A DNA stretch of 64,000 nucleotides from Flavobacterium lindanitolerans. Lineage in GTDB: Bacteria; Bacteroidota; Bacteroidia; Flavobacteriales; Flavobacteriaceae. The translations under genes were made by a program, and so were the position numbers. The notes below the pieces were generated by a model. The model was not told the origin of the DNA, made no database searches, and saw nothing but the letters and a program-made list of their open reading frames with translations. The stretch spans positions 434,001 to 498,000 of the forward strand of contig NZ_PJND01000007.1 of NCBI RefSeq assembly GCF_002846575.1. Reading direction: 5' to 3'. Shown in pieces: positions 37,012-45,105 of the stretch. Position 1 is the stretch's first letter; each line of letters starts with the position of its first letter.

Positions 37012-38883
37012 CTACTTCTTGACAATAAATAACGGTATCGATATTTGATGGCGCAATTTATTAACCGTAGTTCCAAAAAGCAAATCCTTGAAACCGGTAT
37101 GCCCATGGGTTCCCATCACCAAAATATCAAAACTTCCAGTATTTACTATAGCCGGAATCACTTTACCTGGTTTTCCAAACCCTAATTGGATTTCAACCCT
37201 GAACCCTTTTTGAACAAGCATTTCCTTATATTCGTTCAGCAATTTTTCATCGATTGTGGTTTCATGGTCCTGTATGTTTTCGCCATACATCATGGCACCA
37301 ACAGTTTCTACTACGTGAATCAATGTATAATTTGCTTCTATTCCTCCCAATTCAAAAGCACTGTTTATGGCAACCTCATCTGCTTCCGAAAAATCAACAG
37401 AAATAGCAATATTCTTTTTCGTATACGTTGCCTTTTCTGAAAACTTAAGCGTGAGGTTGTGTGGTGAATGGTTGTAATTTTTCGCTTTTGACCTGACGAT
37501 AAACGGTTTGAAAACAATATATAAAAGCAGTACCAAAAATGCTATTGCCAAAGGAACAACTGTCAACCAAAGCACTAAAGGATTCTCTGCATTTTCAATC
37601 CATCCGGTAATTTCATCATAAACCAGTTTTGCATTGAGCGACACAATGGTTGATGCGATAATCCAGGCAGCTATTTGGGTAATCCTGCCAATATGGAAAC
37701 CTTTCATCTTTCGTTTGTCGCTTACAAAATGGATTAACGGAATAATGGCAAATCCTAATTGGAGGCTCAAAATCACCTGACTAAAAATCAGCAGTTTTCC
37801 CGTAACCTGCTCACCATAAATCATGATGACAATAACAGCAGGCACAATGGCAATCAATCGCGTAATTATTCGGCGAACCCACGGCTGTATTCTTAAGTTC
37901 AGATAACCTTCCATAACTATCTGACCGGCCAATGTTCCTGTAATTGTTGAGCTTTGTCCGGCAGCGATTAAGGCAACTGCAAAAAGTATCGGTGCCCATT
38001 TTGTTCCTAAAAGTGGTTGCAGAAACTGGTGTGCATCCTGAATCTCTGCCACATGAAACATCCCGTTGCGATAGAAGGTTGCCGCAGCCAGAATCAAAAT
38101 AGCCGCATTTACCAGAAAAGCCAGATTCAGTGCTATGGTAGAATCAATCAGATTGTATTTTAAGGCCTGTTTGATGCCCTTATCAGTCCTGTCAAACTTT
38201 CTTGTCTGCACCAGAGAAGAATGTAGGTATAAATTATGTGGCATTACAGTTGCACCAATAATACCAATGGCTATATACAATGCTGCTTCATTAGGTATGG
38301 ATGGAATCAGTCCCAATACAACCTTATCAAGTTCCGGTTCTGCAAATACCATTTCAAACACAAAAGAAAAACCTATTATAGCTACCAAGGCAATGATAAA
38401 CGCTTCCATTTTCCGGATACCTTTATTAATAAGAAACAGCAAAAGAAAAGTATCGAGAACCGTAATCAATACACCTTCAATCAAAGGAATATCAAACAAA
38501 AGGTTAATCCCGATTGCCATACCCAATACTTCTGCAAGGTCACAGGCCGCAATGGCAATCTCTGCTAAAAAATAAAGGATATAGTTAATGAAAGGCGAAT
38601 AGGTTTCCCGCGATGCCTGTGCCAGATCACGCTGTGTCACAATTCCAAGTCGGGCGCTCAAACTTTGCAAAAGCAATGCCATAATATTACTCATCAGAAG
38701 CACCCATAAAAGCGTATAGCCAAACTGGCTTCCTCCTGCTATATCAGTTGCCCAGTTCCCCGGATCCATATATCCAACGCTAATCAGATAGGCCGGTCCC
38801 AAAAAAGCCAGCACTTTTCTAAATGCCGATTTTTTATTTTGGGTAGCCACTGACCCGTGTACTTCTTCCAATGATTTACTCAT
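37012..38883 (-). CDS. mntH: Nramp (MntH-type) divalent metal transporter fused to a universal stress domain
   Basis: 623 residues from the ATG at 38883 (an in-frame TTG nine bases upstream is less likely). Residues about 25-455 form the eleven-helix Nramp transporter with the metal-binding D40-P-G-N43 of helix 1 and M214-P-H-N217 of helix 6, both typical of Mn/Fe transporters. After a short linker, residues about 485-623 form a universal stress protein domain ('KKNIAISVDFSEADEVAINSAFELGG', 'ILVMGTHGHTGFKDLLFGTTVNKL') with the nucleotide-binding G-x2-G-x(9)-G-(T)-like loop. The fusion is known in Bacteroidota; the USP domain may let nucleotide state modulate transport. A -7 box TATATTTG lies at 38902-38909. 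Confidence 0.94.
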   Translation of the reverse strand: MSKSLEEVHGSVATQNKKSAFRKVLAFLGPAYLISVGYMDPGNWATDIAGGSQFGYTLLWVLLMSNIMALLLQSLSARLGIVTQRDLAQASRETYSPFINYILYFLAEIAIAACDLAEVLGMAIGINLLFDIPLIEGVLITVLDTFLLLFLINKGIRKMEAFIIALVAIIGFSFVFEMVFAEPELDKVVLGLIPSIPNEAALYIAIGIIGATVMPHNLYLHSSLVQTRKFDRTDKGIKQALKYNLIDSTIALNLAFLVNAAILILAAATFYRNGMFHVAEIQDAHQFLQPLLGTKWAPILFAVALIAAGQSSTITGTLAGQIVMEGYLNLRIQPWVRRIITRLIAIVPAVIVIMIYGEQVTGKLLIFSQVILSLQLGFAIIPLIHFVSDKRKMKGFHIGRITQIAAWIIASTIVSLNAKLVYDEITGWIENAENPLVLWLTVVPLAIAFLVLLLYIVFKPFIVRSKAKNYNHSPHNLTLKFSEKATYTKKNIAISVDFSEADEVAINSAFELGGIEANYTLIHVVETVGAMMYGENIQDHETTIDEKLLNEYKEMLVQKGFRVEIQLGFGKPGKVIPAIVNTGSFDILVMGTHGHTGFKDLLFGTTVNKLRHQISIPLFIVKK

Positions 38884-38901
38884 ACAAAACAATTATTGAT
38901 A

Positions 38902-38909
38902 CAAATATA
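38902..38909 (-). promoter_or_regulatory. Promoter -7 element for the Nramp-regulator operon
   Basis: TATATTTG on the minus strand fits TAnnTTTG, 18 bp upstream of the ATG at 38883. The expected -33 region reads TTTTAC, a weak match. Confidence 0.6.
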
Positions 38910-38918
38910 ATTATTTTA

Positions 38919-38949
38919 TTTGCTTAGTAAAATATAATTTTTAGTTTTG
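38919..38949 (+). promoter_or_regulatory. Promoter of the TonB-dependent receptor operon
   Basis: TTTG at 38919-38922 and TAGTTTTG at 38942-38949 are separated by 19 bp: a full consensus Bacteroidota promoter. The ATG is 22 bp beyond the -7 box. Confidence 0.75.
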
Positions 38950-38959
38950 TCTAAAAATT
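38936..38959. promoter_or_regulatory. Perfect inverted repeat, candidate DtxR/MntR operator
   Basis: AATTTTTAG (38936-38944) and CTAAAAATT (38951-38959) form a perfect 9-bp inverted repeat with a 6-bp spacer, TTAG-N6-CTAA at its core, resembling the TTAG...CTAA halves of DtxR/IdeR boxes. It covers the -7 box of the receptor promoter and sits about 40-60 bp upstream of the divergent Nramp start, so one bound repressor could control both sides. Confidence 0.65.
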
Positions 38960-38971
38960 AATTATTGCTTA

Positions 38972-41233
38972 ATGAAAAACATAGCCCTACTGTTTCTAAT
39001 CTTTTCTTTTCACAACTTTTATGCACAAGAAAAAGGTGCTATTTCCGGAAAAATAACTTCCGAAGGGATTGCAGTTACCGATGCTGATATCAAAATCTTA
39101 GGAACAAATTTTGGCACATCCTCAGACAGCTTAGGTAATTATAAAATCGATAATATTCCTGCCGGAAATTATAAGATTCAGGTAGCTTATGTAGGTAGCA
39201 AAACACAGAGAAAAGCCATAACCATTAAAAAAAATGAAACCCTGGAATGGGATGCAGAATTGGAAAACGATAAAAATTCTTTGGAAGAAGTCGTTGTAAG
39301 CGGCACTTTAAAACCTGTCAGCCGTTTGGAAAGTCCCGTTCCCGTTGAAGTATACAAACCCTCTTATTTCAAGAAAAATCCAACTGCCAATATTTTTGAA
39401 GCAATGCAGAACGTGAACGGAGTCCGTCCACAACTCAACTGCAATATCTGCAACACGGGCGATATCCACATTAACGGATTGGAAGGGCCTTATACATTGG
39501 TGTTAATTGACGGAATGCCAATCGTTAGCGGACTGTCTACCGTTTACGGATTGTCCGGAATCCCAAATTCGCTGCTAGAACGGATTGAAATCGTAAAAGG
39601 CCCGGCATCTTCCTTATACGGAAGCGAGGCGGTTGGCGGCTTAATCAATATTATTACCAAAAATCCGTCCAATGCTCCACGGTTTTCAATAGACGGTTTC
39701 AGCAATTCATGGGGCGAAGTCAACCTGGATGCCGGATTCAAAGGAAACATCGGCAAAAACTCTTCCGTTTTATTAGGAGTCAATTATTTCAATTACAGTA
39801 ATCCGATAGACAACAATCATGATAATTTCACAGACGTTACACTACAGCATCGTATTTCAGTCTTTCAAAAATGGAATTTAGGAAGGAAAAGCAACAAATT
39901 GTTTTCGCTGGCCGGTCGTTATTTTTATGAAGACCGATGGGGTGGCGAAATGCAATGGGAGAAAAAATACCGTGGCGGAGACGAAGTCTATGGGGAAAGC
40001 ATTTATACTAAAAGATATGAACTATTAGGAGCCTATGAACTGCCTGTTGAAGAGAAAATGCTGTTTTCGTTTTCGTATACAGACCATGACCAGAATTCTG
40101 TATATGGAAATACGCCCTATTTGGCCCAACAACGTATTGGTTTCGGACAGCTAACCTGGGACAAGAAAATTTCCAACCATGACCTGCTTTTTGGAACAGC
40201 TATCCGCTATCAGTTTTACAACGATAATACTCCGGCTACTTCCACTGCCGACAAAACCTGGATTCAGAGCATTTTTGCACAAGATGAAATCAGGTTCAAC
40301 GATAAACACAGCATACTTCTTGGTGCACGATATGACTATAACAGTGACCACGGTTCTATTTTCACACCCCGTTTTGCTTATAAATTCAAAGCGACTGATA
40401 ACGATATTATCCGCCTGAATGCCGGAACCGGATTCCGCGTAGTAAACCTGTTCACCGAAGAACATGCCGCCTTAACCGGTTCCAGGGAAGTTGTTATTGC
40501 AGAAGAGCTAAAACCGGAAAAATCGTATAATGCCAATATCAATTACCTGAAGAAAATCTATACAGAAAACGGAACCTATATTGGCCTGGAAACGGCAGCC
40601 TGGTATACGTATTTCACAAATTCCATCCTGCCTGATTATGATACAGACCCGAATAAAATCATATACAAAAATCTGGATGGTCATGCCGTGACAACAGGAG
40701 TTAGTGCTAACTTAGACATTGTTTTCCAAAACGGGCTGAAATTTATTTTGGGAGCTACGTATATGGATGTTTCCAAAACCGAAAACGACACCAAGACAAG
40801 ACAGATTCTGACTGAAAAGTTTTCGGGAACCTGGGCTATTTCATATCGCATTCCAAAATTGTTTCTCGACATTGACTATACGGGAAATGTCTACGGTCCA
40901 ATGCGTTTGCCGTTGCTTGGAGAACTCGACCCGAGAAAAGAATACTCGCCAACGTGGAGCATACAAAACATCCAGTTCACTTACAATAAAATAAAAGATG
41001 TCGAAATTTATATGGGCATCAAGAACCTATTAAACTGGACGCCAAACAAAGGAAATCCTTTTATTATTGCAAGAGCTAACGACCCTTTTGATAAGAATGT
41101 ACAATATGACCCGCAGGGAAATGTCCTGCCAACACCAGACAATCCATATGCGTTGACTTTTGACCCAAGTTATGTTTATGGTCCGAATCAAGGCATCCGA
41201 AGCTTTTTTGGAGTGCGATATACTTTGAAATAA
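38972..41233 (+). CDS. TonB-dependent outer-membrane receptor linked to Mn/Fe uptake
   Basis: 753 residues. Signal peptide to about residue 18 (HNFYAQ); a carboxypeptidase-regulatory-like domain (about 22-105, 'GAISGKITSEG', 'GNYKIDNIPAGNYKIQVAYVG'); a plug (about 110-230) with 'SLEEVVVSGT', the Cys pair C157-N-I-C160 in 'LNCNICNTGDIHINGLEG', 'VLIDGMPIV' and 'ERIEIVKGPASSLYGSEAVGGLINIITK'; then a 22-strand beta-barrel ending 'FFGVRYTLK'. Substrate is not readable from sequence, but the operator and the divergent Nramp transporter and regulator argue for a manganese or iron chelate. The thioredoxin gene begins 2 bp after its stop. Confidence 0.92.
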   Translation: MKNIALLFLIFSFHNFYAQEKGAISGKITSEGIAVTDADIKILGTNFGTSSDSLGNYKIDNIPAGNYKIQVAYVGSKTQRKAITIKKNETLEWDAELENDKNSLEEVVVSGTLKPVSRLESPVPVEVYKPSYFKKNPTANIFEAMQNVNGVRPQLNCNICNTGDIHINGLEGPYTLVLIDGMPIVSGLSTVYGLSGIPNSLLERIEIVKGPASSLYGSEAVGGLINIITKNPSNAPRFSIDGFSNSWGEVNLDAGFKGNIGKNSSVLLGVNYFNYSNPIDNNHDNFTDVTLQHRISVFQKWNLGRKSNKLFSLAGRYFYEDRWGGEMQWEKKYRGGDEVYGESIYTKRYELLGAYELPVEEKMLFSFSYTDHDQNSVYGNTPYLAQQRIGFGQLTWDKKISNHDLLFGTAIRYQFYNDNTPATSTADKTWIQSIFAQDEIRFNDKHSILLGARYDYNSDHGSIFTPRFAYKFKATDNDIIRLNAGTGFRVVNLFTEEHAALTGSREVVIAEELKPEKSYNANINYLKKIYTENGTYIGLETAAWYTYFTNSILPDYDTDPNKIIYKNLDGHAVTTGVSANLDIVFQNGLKFILGATYMDVSKTENDTKTRQILTEKFSGTWAISYRIPKLFLDIDYTGNVYGPMRLPLLGELDPRKEYSPTWSIQNIQFTYNKIKDVEIYMGIKNLLNWTPNKGNPFIIARANDPFDKNVQYDPQGNVLPTPDNPYALTFDPSYVYGPNQGIRSFFGVRYTLK

Positions 41234-41235
41234 TT

Positions 41236-41694
41236 ATGAAAAAGTGGCTTCTTATACTAGCATTGGTAACGGCAGTTCCAACTTTTGCCCAACTCAAAAC
41301 GCACACTTTTGAAGAAGCAGAAAAATTAGCCGCTGCCACTTCCAAACCTTATGTCATTTTTATACATACGGATTGGTGCAAATTCTGCAAGATGATGGAA
41401 AACACGACTTTTAAAAACAAAGAACTTATAACAGCCCTGAACCAAAACTTTTATTTTATTTCTTTTGATGCGGAAGATAAAAAGGAAATCTTTTTTAACG
41501 GGACCGTTTTTAAATTCAAGCCAAAAGGAAATAATTCCGGCGTTCATGAATTGGCTACGGCATTGGCAGAAAAAAACGGAAACACGGCCTATCCGTCAAT
41601 TGTTATCCTAAATTCCGATTATTCTATAGCCGCACAGCTCCAATCTTACATAAATGCAAAAGACCTGCTGCAGATGCTGCGTAAAATCCGTTAA
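41236..41694 (+). CDS. Exported thioredoxin-like protein
   Basis: 152 residues. A signal peptide ends near PTFAQ (residue 19). The thioredoxin fold has the active site W47-C48-K-F-C51 in 'FIHTDWCKFCKMMENTTF' and the cis-Pro in 'TAYPSIVILN'. The pattern is of the thioredoxin_7/DsbD-gamma-like class, acting as a periplasmic thiol reductase or isomerase. It is only 2 bp behind the TonB receptor, hence co-translated with it; the receptor plug has a CxxC pair, which may be its target (inference). Confidence 0.88.
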   Translation: MKKWLLILALVTAVPTFAQLKTHTFEEAEKLAAATSKPYVIFIHTDWCKFCKMMENTTFKNKELITALNQNFYFISFDAEDKKEIFFNGTVFKFKPKGNNSGVHELATALAEKNGNTAYPSIVILNSDYSIAAQLQSYINAKDLLQMLRKIR

Positions 41695-41703
41695 AATATT
41701 CGC

Positions 41704-41711
41704 TATTTTTG
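41704..41711 (+). promoter_or_regulatory. Possible -7 element directly before the lycopene cyclase gene
   Basis: TATTTTTG fits TAnnTTTG but is only 4 bp before the ATG at 41716, the same geometry as at 36195. The start cannot move downstream because the FAD motif begins at once, so the mRNA would be nearly leaderless, or the gene is read from the receptor promoter. Confidence 0.3.
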
Positions 41712-41715
41712 GAAT

Positions 41716-42858
41716 ATGAAAAAGTACGACTACATTTTTGCCGGGGCGGGACTGTCCGCATTGATGACCGTCTACCAGATGATACTTTCCGGAAAATTCA
41801 AAGAAAAGAAAATCCTTCTTTTGGATGCCGATTCCAAAAATAACAATGACCGCACCTGGTGCTTTTGGGAAAAACCAGATGGAGATTACGAACACCTTGT
41901 CCATAGAAAATGGAATACGGCCATTTTTTCGGATGCAAATTTCACGCGTGATTTAAATCTAAGCCCTTATCAGTACAAGATGATACAGGGAATGGATTTT
42001 TACCAACATGTCTTTGAAGCAATTTCAAAAGAACACAATATTGAATTCTTACAGCAAAAGATAATTCGTTTCACAGAAGAAAATAACGGGATTTTGGCAG
42101 AAACGGAAACAGAAAAATTCTACTGCGATAAACTTTTCAATAGTATTTTAAATCCACAGGAAATTGTTGCTCAAAAAAAATATCCCTACTTGCAACAGCA
42201 CTTTATTGGATGGAAAATCAAGGCTAAAGAACCCGTTTTCAATCCGGAAAAAGCCACTTTCATGGATTTCTCAATAGCCCAAAAAGGAAATACGCGATTT
42301 ATGTATGTATTGCCTTTTTCAAAAACCGAAGCTTTGATAGAATACACTTTATTTTCGAAAGAACTGCTTCCTGAAAATGAATATGAAAACGAAATTCAGG
42401 ACTATTTCAAAAAATTAGGAATTACAAATTACGAATTGATTGAAAAAGAACAGGGCGCAATTCCAATGACTTGTTATCCTTTTTGGAAAAAAAACACTAA
42501 AAACATTGTACACATTGGAAGTGCCGGAGGCTGGACAAAAGCCAGTACCGGCTATACTTTTAAAAATGCCACAAAAAAATCAAAAGAATTGGTTGCTTTT
42601 TTGGCAACTGGAAACGATTTTAGAAAATTCCATAAAAAAACAAGGTTTTGGTTTTATGATTTGTTGTTATTAGACATATTGGATAGGAAAAACTACCTCG
42701 GAAGCCAAATATTTTCTGCCATGTTTCAAAAAGGAAATCCTGCCATTATTTTTAAATTTCTGGATGAAGAAACTTCATTCGTTGAAGACATACGCGTAAT
42801 TTCCAGATGCCCAAAAACACCTTTTCTTCAGGCATTAGGCAAAAGAATTGGCATATAA
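41716..42858 (+). CDS. crtY: Lycopene beta-cyclase family flavoprotein
   Basis: 380 residues. The N-terminal FAD-binding motif '[17 protein letters not shown]' leads into '[21 protein letters not shown]', a hallmark of CrtY-type cyclases; later '[23 protein letters not shown]', '[20 protein letters not shown]', '[11 protein letters not shown]' and '[21 protein letters not shown]' complete the family pattern. It converts lycopene to beta-carotene, needed for zeaxanthin or flexirubin-free carotenoid pigments in flavobacteria. No other carotenoid gene (crtB, crtI, crtZ) is present nearby, so it is separated from the main cluster. Confidence 0.93.
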   Translation: MKKYDYIFAGAGLSALMTVYQMILSGKFKEKKILLLDADSKNNNDRTWCFWEKPDGDYEHLVHRKWNTAIFSDANFTRDLNLSPYQYKMIQGMDFYQHVFEAISKEHNIEFLQQKIIRFTEENNGILAETETEKFYCDKLFNSILNPQEIVAQKKYPYLQQHFIGWKIKAKEPVFNPEKATFMDFSIAQKGNTRFMYVLPFSKTEALIEYTLFSKELLPENEYENEIQDYFKKLGITNYELIEKEQGAIPMTCYPFWKKNTKNIVHIGSAGGWTKASTGYTFKNATKKSKELVAFLATGNDFRKFHKKTRFWFYDLLLLDILDRKNYLGSQIFSAMFQKGNPAIIFKFLDEETSFVEDIRVISRCPKTPFLQALGKRIGI

Positions 42859-42921
42859 ACCCGACTATGAAACTATAACAAATCTTTATACTCTATTTTT
42901 TTACAACACTCCAAAACTTCG

Positions 42922-42929
42922 TAACTTTG
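42922..42929 (+). promoter_or_regulatory. Promoter -7 element for the bacilliredoxin gene
   Basis: TAACTTTG matches TAnnTTTG and lies 29 bp upstream of the ATG at 42959; this rules against a longer in-frame start at 42848. Confidence 0.55.
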
Positions 42930-42958
42930 TGCTTTTAAACTTTAAACTAACAAAAGTT

Positions 42959-43369
42959 ATGTATCCAGAAGAAATGGTAAAACCAATGCGTGCTGAATTG
43001 GCTGACGCAGGTTTTGAAGAATTATATAGTGCCGGTGCAGTTGAAAACGCAATAGCAAAACCGGGCACCACTTTGGTTGTTGTAAATTCAGTTTGCGGAT
43101 GCGCTGCAAGAAACGCACGTCCGGGAGCAAAAATGAGTTTGAATGGCAGCAAAAAACCAGACCATTTAGTAACTGTTTTTGCAGGAGTTGATAAGGAAGC
43201 TGTAGATGCGGCACGTGGATTCATGTTCCCTTTCCCTCCTTCTTCTCCTAGTATGGCACTTTTCAAAGATGGCGAATTGGTTCACATGTTGGAGCGTCAC
43301 CATATTGAAGGTCGTCCGGCAGAAATGATTGCTGAGAACCTAAAAGATGCTTACGCAGAATTCTGCTAA
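42959..43369 (+). CDS. BrxA/BrxB family bacilliredoxin
   Basis: 136 residues from the ATG at 42959 ([19 protein letters not shown]), the canonical family start. The C46-G-C48 active site lies in '[16 protein letters not shown]', and the C-terminal part has '[33 protein letters not shown]', both diagnostic of the YphP/YqiW family. Bacilliredoxins remove bacillithiol from mixed disulfides on oxidised proteins; flavobacteria are reported to make bacillithiol-type thiols, which fits. It is cytosolic and ends with a hairpin terminator. Confidence 0.95.
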   Translation: MYPEEMVKPMRAELADAGFEELYSAGAVENAIAKPGTTLVVVNSVCGCAARNARPGAKMSLNGSKKPDHLVTVFAGVDKEAVDAARGFMFPFPPSSPSMALFKDGELVHMLERHHIEGRPAEMIAENLKDAYAEFC

Positions 43370-43392
43370 ACAATTTTTAAAATTTTTATACA

Positions 43393-43434
43393 AACCCTTT
43401 CAGTTTTTAAAAACTCTGAAAGGGTTCTGTTTTT
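43393..43434 (+). terminator. Terminator after the bacilliredoxin gene
   Basis: Arms 43393-43403 and 43416-43426 (AACCCTTTCAG / CTGAAAGGGTT) are followed by CTGTTTTT. The overall pattern (CAG, T-run, A-run, CTG) faintly recalls the palindromes at 19806 and 62589. Confidence 0.8.
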
Positions 43435-43452
43435 AAAAAGGATTCCCGAAAC

Positions 43453-43497
43453 ATGACAAATGTCATTTCCGATTCTTGGATAAAAGTCCTACTTTTG
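43453..43497 (+). promoter_or_regulatory. Promoter region of trhO with a 14-bp palindrome
   Basis: TACTTTTG at 43490-43497 matches TAnnTTTG. A palindrome ATGACA-AA-TGTCAT at 43453-43466 is centred roughly 42 bp upstream of the expected transcription start, the place of a class II activator site; no -33 TTG is present, which also fits an activated promoter. Confidence 0.5.
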
Positions 43498-43548
43498 CAC
43501 CAGATTTAAAAAATCGATATAATTCTCTCAACTTAAAACGTTTATAGC

Positions 43549-44928
43549 ATGCAACTGTACAACACTTTAAGCGCAGAAGAAAGAGCGGCACTTATTGACG
43601 AGGCCGGCAAACAGCGACTCACGCTGTCATTCTATGCGTATGCCAAAATTGAAGACCCGAAAAAATTTCGCGACGATTTATTTATAGCCTGGAACGAGCT
43701 TGATGCACTTGGCCGAACTTATGTTGCCAAAGAAGGAATCAACGCCCAAATGTCTGTTCCTGCGGAAAATTTGGAAGCTTTTCGTGAAACATTAGAAAGA
43801 TATGATTTCATGAAAGACATACGCCTGAATGTAGCTGTGGAGCAGGACGACCACTCTTTCCTGAAACTGACGGTTAAAGTACGTGATAAGATTGTTGCTG
43901 ACGGATTAGATGATGATACTTTTGACGTAACCGATATTGGCGTGCACCTAAAAGCTAAAGAATTCAATCAGATTTTGGAAGACCCAAATACCATTGTTGT
44001 TGATTTCAGAAATCACTACGAAAGCGAAATCGGCCATTTCAAAGGTGCCATAACGCCCGATGTAGAAACATTCCGCGAGTCATTACCCATAATCAACGAG
44101 CAATTAAAAGATTATAAAGAAGATAAAAATCTGGTGATGTACTGTACCGGAGGAATCCGTTGTGAAAAAGCTTCTGCTTATTTCAAACACCAGGGATTTA
44201 AGAACGTATTCCAGTTGGAAGGCGGTATTATCAATTATGCCAAACAAATCAAGGAAGAAAACCTGGAAAGCAAATTCATTGGAAAGAATTTTGTTTTTGA
44301 CCACAGGTTGGGCGAACGCATTACCGATGATATCATTTCACAATGCCACCAATGCGGAAAACCGTGTGACAATCACACCAATTGCGAAAATGAAGGCTGC
44401 CACTTATTATTCATCCAATGTGATGAATGTAAGGCCATCATGGAAAACTGTTGTTCTACAGAATGCCAGGAAATCATCCATATGCCGTTGGTAGAACAGG
44501 TAAAACTACGTCGCGGTGTGAAAAACGGAAACATGATTTTCAGAAAAGGAAAATCTGAAAAATTAAAATTCAAACATTCCGGAGAATTGTCTGATATGCC
44601 TTTGGCAAAAGCCGGCAATGATATTCCTGAAGCTGTTAAACCAAAAGACATCCGACAAAAAATCAAGATAAAGAAAACTTTACTTGGAAAAGCGGAGCAT
44701 TATTTTGTAAAAGCCGGAATCGGGCAATTTCTGATTGAAAAAGACGAATTAAAAATCAATGACAAAATTATTATTTCAGGTCCGTCAACAGGAAATCAGG
44801 AATTACAAATCTCTCAAATGTTTGTAAACGGCACAGAAGCAGCAGTTGCAAAGCCTGGAGATAAAGTAACCTTAGCTCTTCCTTTTCGAATTCGACTTTC
44901 AGATAAATTATACAAGGTTCTGGACTAA
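43549..44928 (+). CDS. trhO: Oxygen-dependent tRNA uridine(34) hydroxylase TrhO (rhodanese family) with C-terminal extension
   Basis: 459 residues. N-terminal UPF0176 domain ('NTLSAEERAALIDEAGKQRLTLSFYAYAKI', 'KEGINAQMSVPAENLEAF'), a rhodanese domain with C199 in 'VMYCTGGIRCEKASAYFKHQGF' and a Cys-rich zinc segment ('CHQCGKPCDNHTNCENEGCHLLFIQCDECKAIMENCCSTEC'), as in E. coli TrhO, which hydroxylates U34 of tRNA. Beyond about residue 330, where E. coli TrhO ends, there are some 130 further residues, the last ~85 with a beta-barrel-like pattern ('AEHYFVKAGIGQFLIEKDEL', 'DKIIISGPSTGNQELQISQM', 'AVAKPGDKVTLALPFRIR'). Confidence 0.92.
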   Translation: MQLYNTLSAEERAALIDEAGKQRLTLSFYAYAKIEDPKKFRDDLFIAWNELDALGRTYVAKEGINAQMSVPAENLEAFRETLERYDFMKDIRLNVAVEQDDHSFLKLTVKVRDKIVADGLDDDTFDVTDIGVHLKAKEFNQILEDPNTIVVDFRNHYESEIGHFKGAITPDVETFRESLPIINEQLKDYKEDKNLVMYCTGGIRCEKASAYFKHQGFKNVFQLEGGIINYAKQIKEENLESKFIGKNFVFDHRLGERITDDIISQCHQCGKPCDNHTNCENEGCHLLFIQCDECKAIMENCCSTECQEIIHMPLVEQVKLRRGVKNGNMIFRKGKSEKLKFKHSGELSDMPLAKAGNDIPEAVKPKDIRQKIKIKKTLLGKAEHYFVKAGIGQFLIEKDELKINDKIIISGPSTGNQELQISQMFVNGTEAAVAKPGDKVTLALPFRIRLSDKLYKVLD

Positions 44929-44952
44929 AAATATTTCTACTCTATTTACGTT

Positions 44953-44990
44953 AAACCTATTCCGGGATTCCGGAATAGGTTTTGTTTTTT
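44953..44990 (+). terminator. Terminator after trhO
   Basis: Thirteen-base arms 44953-44965 and 44970-44982 (AAACCTATTCCGG / CCGGAATAGGTTT) with loop GATT, then GTTTTTT. Confidence 0.88.
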
Positions 44991-45014
44991 ACTGAACGGC
45001 AACAAATTAAAGGC

Positions 45015-45047
45015 TTTGTATCATTAAAACTAAAAATGCTATCTTTA
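45015..45047 (+). promoter_or_regulatory. Promoter of the ricT-gldH-pbp operon
   Basis: TTTG at 45015-45018 and TATCTTTA at 45040-45047 (one mismatch to TAnnTTTG) are separated by 21 bp. The ATG is 58 bp beyond. Confidence 0.45.
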
Positions 45048-45105
45048 CGCACAAAATCATTTTACGAATTTTAAGTTACGTTAATCGTGACATCTATATA
45101 AAATT

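Noticed and set aside
38135..38575. Plus-strand frame of 146 codons
   Set aside because: Antisense to the Nramp membrane helices; shadow of hydrophobic codons.
42848..42958. In-frame 5' extension of the bacilliredoxin gene
   Set aside because: It overlaps crtY and the TAACTTTG promoter box; family members begin at the [10 protein letters not shown] methionine.
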